DNA from: Rufibacter ruber
GTDB lineage: Bacteria > Bacteroidota > Bacteroidia > Cytophagales > Hymenobacteraceae
Direction: 5' to 3'
Length of the DNA stretch: 33,821 bases
NCBI RefSeq assembly: GCF_001647275.1
Contig: NZ_LRMM01000061.1
Location: 1 to 33,821 of the forward strand
Positions 30,888-33,821 of the stretch are shown here, one piece after another. Below the pieces are notes generated by a model that made no database searches, was not told the origin of the DNA, and worked only from the letters and a program-made list of their open reading frames with translations. Every line of letters starts with the position of its first letter. The stretch's first letter is position 1. A program made the position numbers and the translations under genes.

Positions 30888-33295
30888 CTACTTCCCCTTC
30901 ATTACCCACACCACACCTGTCTGTTCCTTTCTATCGTCTATACCCTGCAAGAACAGCAACCGGTGCAACTTGCCCGCCTGCCAGTCATCTAGCAAATTAT
31001 CATAGAAACGGCTGCCGGGGTTGCCGCTTTGGCCACCCGGGAACACGCCCCACGCCTGCACCTGCGGCCCCAGCTGCACCACCATGCGCCAGGAGGGGCC
31101 GTGGCTGCCGTTGAGGGCGTTAATGGAGTTGGCGCTTCCGCCGGTATTCAGTTCCTGCCCAAAGCCCGGCAGCTGCGCCAGGTGCCTGATGGCAGATTTT
31201 TTGGCTTTGCCCCAGCGTAGTTGCGCCGCAGCAGCAGGCAGGTTTTCTACCACCTTCTTAAAAGTGGTAGCAGCCACGTCCGTCACGGTTTCTTTCTGCG
31301 GGGTGGTCACGTCATCAAACCAGCGGGCGTTGGGCTCGTGTAAGAGCAGCTGCACCAGGCGGTCGGGGCCGGGGGCCTTGAATGTGTCTGCGGGGAATTC
31401 ATCGGCCCAGACCGCCGTTGCGAACGCTTGCCACCATTGCTCAAACAGATACGGCGCCGTTTGGTCGGCATCATAGAAGTAGTTCCAGCGGGAAAGGGTT
31501 TGGTAGGCGGTTTTCTCTTTGGCATTCAGAGATTCCTGCTGGATCAACTGCAACAGCGTGGGCAGCACATTCTGGGGCACAAAACTGTAGGTGTCTGTCT
31601 GCAGCCGCCGGAAACTGTCTGGCGTGGCCTGCGTCATGGCCGAAAGGCGCTGGTTAATGCGCGCGCTGCGTTCATAGCCCGCAAAGCTGGAACCCAGGTA
31701 GTACGGGTAGTCCTTCGGGTGGACAGGCGTCTGGTTGGCCGAGCTCACAAAGCCCCGCGCCGGGTTCAGCACCTGCGGCACCTGCTCCATGGGAACCCAG
31801 CCCTGCCAATCATGGGCGGGGTTGGTGCCGTCCAGCAGAAACTGGCCCTGGCCCGGCCATTTCAGCGGAAACAGCCCATTAGAGATTATGGCAATGTTCT
31901 GCGAATCTGCATAGACGAAGTTAAAGGCAGGGGCGGCCCAGGTTTTCAGCGCTTCGCGGAATTGCGGATAGGTTTGGGCGCGGTTCACGGCGTACAGCGT
32001 CTTGAGTTCGTTCTGAGTGTCATGGCCGGTCCACCTGATGGCGTGCCCGGTGGGGGTGCTACTGCTTCTGAACGGCTTTTCATGGGGCAAATACGCCACG
32101 GGGCCGTGGTGGGTGTAAAGAACCGTGTCAACCACCGTTTGGCCCCCTTTTACCTTGATGCGCTCTATGAGGTGCCTAACTGGTTTTAACCTGCCGTTGT
32201 GCCAGTAACCCTGCCGCCGTGCGTCCTGAAACTTGACCTCATACCAGTCCAGCACATCGGCCCCCACGTTGGTCATGCCCCACGCTATGTTTCGGTTAAA
32301 ACCAATGCCCACGCCCGGGGCCCGGGAATAATCACCCCGTAGCTGTTGATACCCGGCGCATGCAGCTGCACCACGTGCCAGATAGAGGGCAGGCTGAGGC
32401 CCAGATGCGGGTCTGACGCCAGCAGCGGGTAACCACTGGCCGTTTTAGAGCCCGCCACCGCCCAGTTGTTGCTGCCCAGGTTCTCAGGCTTCTGCCGTTC
32501 CAGCGCATGTGCGGCGGCCCCGGCCAGGTACTGCGCCGGCGTAGGCGGAACAGGCAGCGGGGTGAAAGCAGCGCCGGTTCCCGCCGGTACAATAGGCTCC
32601 TCCCGGAAAGGGTAGTGGGGGAACAGGTCTTTCACCACGGCTGCGCCGAATTTGCGCAGCGTGTTGGTCATGCGCAGGTCATCTGAGTACCCCGTCATGT
32701 CAAACGCCAGCATCTTGAGCAGCAAGGCAATCTTGAGGCCCGACCATCGCTCGGGCGCGTAATGCAGTACTTTGTACTCAAAGGGGTAATCGCGCGGCGA
32801 AAGCTGGTCAATATAGGCGTTGACACCGGCGGTGTAGGCTTCCATCACGGCTCTGCTTTGCGGATCTGCCTGTATGCGCTGGAGAGAGGCCTTTGCTGAG
32901 ACCACCATGCCCATGCGGCGCTGGTAGCGGTCCATCTCCAGGGTCTGCGCGCCAATCACCTCAGACAATCTGCCGGCGGCGGCGCGGGTCATGAACTCCA
33001 TCTGCCAGAGGCGGTCTCTGGCGGTGAGGTACCCCTGCGCAAAGTACAGGTCATGGTCATTCTGCGCGAAGATGTGCGGCACCCGCAGCGAGTCAAACCG
33101 CACCTGCACCGGCTGCTGCAGCCCCCCCAGGGATAACTCCGCAGAGCGGAAATCAGGGTCTGTCTCGTGACGCCAGAACCCTTCATACGGGCTCAGCAGC
33201 GGCCCCAGCGCCGGAATAATTCCGTGGGTCCGGTTCAGCACATACACGAGGGCAAGGGTGAAAGCGGTGACAAGAAGAGCTCTTATCCATTTCAT
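30888..33295 (-). pseudogene. Penicillin acylase family protein, split by a one-base frameshift
   Basis: Two overlapping frames (33295-32285 and 32312-30888) encode the two parts of one Ntn-hydrolase. The first part (336 residues) has a membrane/signal segment (IRALLVTAFTLALVYVL), the α-chain-like TARDRLWQMEFMTRAAAGRL, and the cleavage/nucleophile site ENLGSNNWAV with Ser275 predicted as the β-chain N-terminal nucleophile. The second part carries FNRNIAWGMTNVGADVLDWY and LNGSHGPSWRMVVQLGPQV, characteristic of the β chain. A single missing base in the GC-rich run at 32314-32326 shifts the frame right after GVIIPG; restoring one G gives GVIIPGAPGVGIGFNRN. The enzyme would hydrolyse amides or acyl-homoserine lactones in the periplasm. 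It may be a real pseudogene or a sequencing error. Confidence 0.88.
32314..32326 (-). other. Frameshift site in the penicillin acylase gene
   Basis: The plus strand reads CCCGGGGCCCGGG here, a short near-palindrome of C and G runs. One extra base would join the two frames with an uninterrupted, family-typical sequence. Confidence 0.8.
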
Positions 33296-33370
33296 AGCGG
33301 CGCGGCAAGGGGTTGGAAACTTCCTGTAAGATAGCCGCTTCTACAGGCATTGGCAAGAGGGCGCGCGAGT

Positions 33371-33414
33371 TTGTGTTTTGGGGCTGTTTTCTCAAAAACA
33401 GCTCCAAAACACAA
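33371..33414. repeat. 40-bp palindrome, copy 21
   Basis: TTGTGTTTTGGGGCTGTTTT, CTC, then AAAAACAGCTCCAAAACACAA. Long arms with one mismatch. It lies in gene-free region 33296-33821, which is mainly repeats. Confidence 0.85.
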
Positions 33415-33490
33415 ACGGTCACCACAGGCAAGGCAGCAGCTAGAAGTATTGCCAGCAGCGCCCTTACGGTGGCATAACTTGGGAGGGTTT

Positions 33491-33531
33491 TCTGTTTTGG
33501 GCTGTTTTCAGAAAAACAGCTCTAAAACAGA
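33491..33531. repeat. 40-bp palindrome, copy 22
   Basis: TCTGTTTTGGGCTGTTTTCA, then GAAAAACAGCTCTAAAACAGA. Confidence 0.85.
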
Positions 33532-33660
33532 TCAGCAGAGTTCCTTCTCCCTGAGGGGGAAGGGTAGGAGGAGGGAAAACTGTTCATGTGGCAAAGCAAC
33601 TGGTAAAGCAAGATGAACACCATCTAAGTAACTTTTGCGCCATAGTTGATGAAGCGTCTG

Positions 33661-33711
33661 CTCAAAAGACCTCGTAGCGTCTGGAGGACCTGCGAGCGTC
33701 TGCGCCAGTAG
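33661..33711 (-). repeat. 45-bp CAGACGCTCGCAGGT repeat, copy 3
   Basis: On the minus strand CTACTGGCGCAGACGCTCGC, AGGTCCTCCAGACGCTACGA and GGTCTTTTGAG, matching the copies at 11811 and 30260. Confidence 0.82.
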
Positions 33712-33747
33712 CCTTTGCTGCATAGCCAGCGCTGCCCCTCACCCTAG

Positions 33748-33768
33748 CCCTCTCCCTCAGGGAGAGGG
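33748..33768. repeat. CCCTCTCC/GGAGAGGG hairpin
   Basis: CCCTCTCCCTCAGGGAGAGGG, a short stem preceded by CCTCACCCTAG. It resembles the hairpin after tldE at 17924-17944 and the CTCCCTGAGGGGGAAGGG run at 33547-33564. Confidence 0.6.
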
Positions 33769-33782
33769 AATCCCGGGAAATG

Positions 33783-33821
33783 CGTTTTCGGCCTGTTTTC
33801 AGGAAAACAGGCTAAAAAACG
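33783..33821. repeat. 40-bp palindrome, copy 23, at the window end
   Basis: CGTTTTCGGCCTGTTTTC, AGG, then AAAACAGGCTAAAAAACG, reaching the last base of the window. Confidence 0.8.

Noticed and set aside
33532-33723. A possible 63-residue minus-strand gene
   Set aside because: Its N-terminal part (LAQTLAGPPDATRSFE) is just the translated 45-bp repeat, which gives AQTPAGPPDATRSFE at 30260 as well.

Overview
The window comes from a member of the Bacteroidota, most likely order Cytophagales and possibly family Hymenobacteraceae (Rufibacter or Pontibacter-like). This rests on a type IX secretion sorting domain, a SusC-like CarboxypepD_reg/TonB receptor, a MoxR-DUF58-BatA-DUF4159 gene set, a DUF4097 pair behind an ECF sigma factor, and almost no Shine-Dalgarno sequences. 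The species is not certain. Every gene I accept lies on the minus strand, so transcription runs from high to low coordinates.

Layout in transcription order. (1) 33295-30888: a penicillin acylase family gene split by a one-base frameshift. (2) 30679-30320: a small membrane protein. (3) 30020-24116: a likely envelope regulon of ECF sigma factor, membrane-anchored HEAT-repeat protein (possible anti-sigma), two exported DUF4097-like proteins and a TonB-dependent outer membrane receptor. (4) 23860-21645: NagA and a PfkB-type sugar-phosphate kinase. (5) 21499-4031: a long cluster. It holds TldD with a Tat signal, a four-helix-bundle gene bounded by heptamer repeats, TldE, DUF4159, S41 peptidase, MoxR ATPase, DUF559 endonuclease, DUF58, SpoU/TrmH methyltransferase, a BatA-like protein, a small exported protein, a large three-TM protein (DUF4175-like) and a GATase-like membrane protein. 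(6) 3840-391: a giant exported multi-Ig/PKD protein with a type IX sorting tail, ending in a strong hairpin terminator.

The cluster in (5) looks like a conserved chaperone/peptidase/vWA envelope system. MoxR-DUF58-BatA-DUF4159 proteins often occur together in Bacteroidota, and TldD/TldE form a metallopeptidase pair. It has been interrupted by visibly AT-richer genes: the S41 peptidase, the DUF559 endonuclease, the 172-residue exported protein and the four-helix-bundle gene.

The most striking feature is the density of dispersed inverted repeats. I see at least 24 copies of a roughly 40-bp palindrome, six of them read through in frame inside real proteins and one supplying a stop codon. There are four copies of a roughly 90-bp hairpin, three of a roughly 150-bp element with CCCCCTTTGAAGG ends, three of a roughly 45-bp repeat, two further inverted-repeat elements, and heptamer (ACTCARR or AGACRNA) arrays. 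One inverted pair of heptamer arrays encloses the four-helix-bundle gene, next to an inverted copy of the last codons of tldD. This is the best candidate here for an undescribed mobile or repeat-propagating system. No rRNA, tRNA, CRISPR array or recognisable transposase gene was seen.
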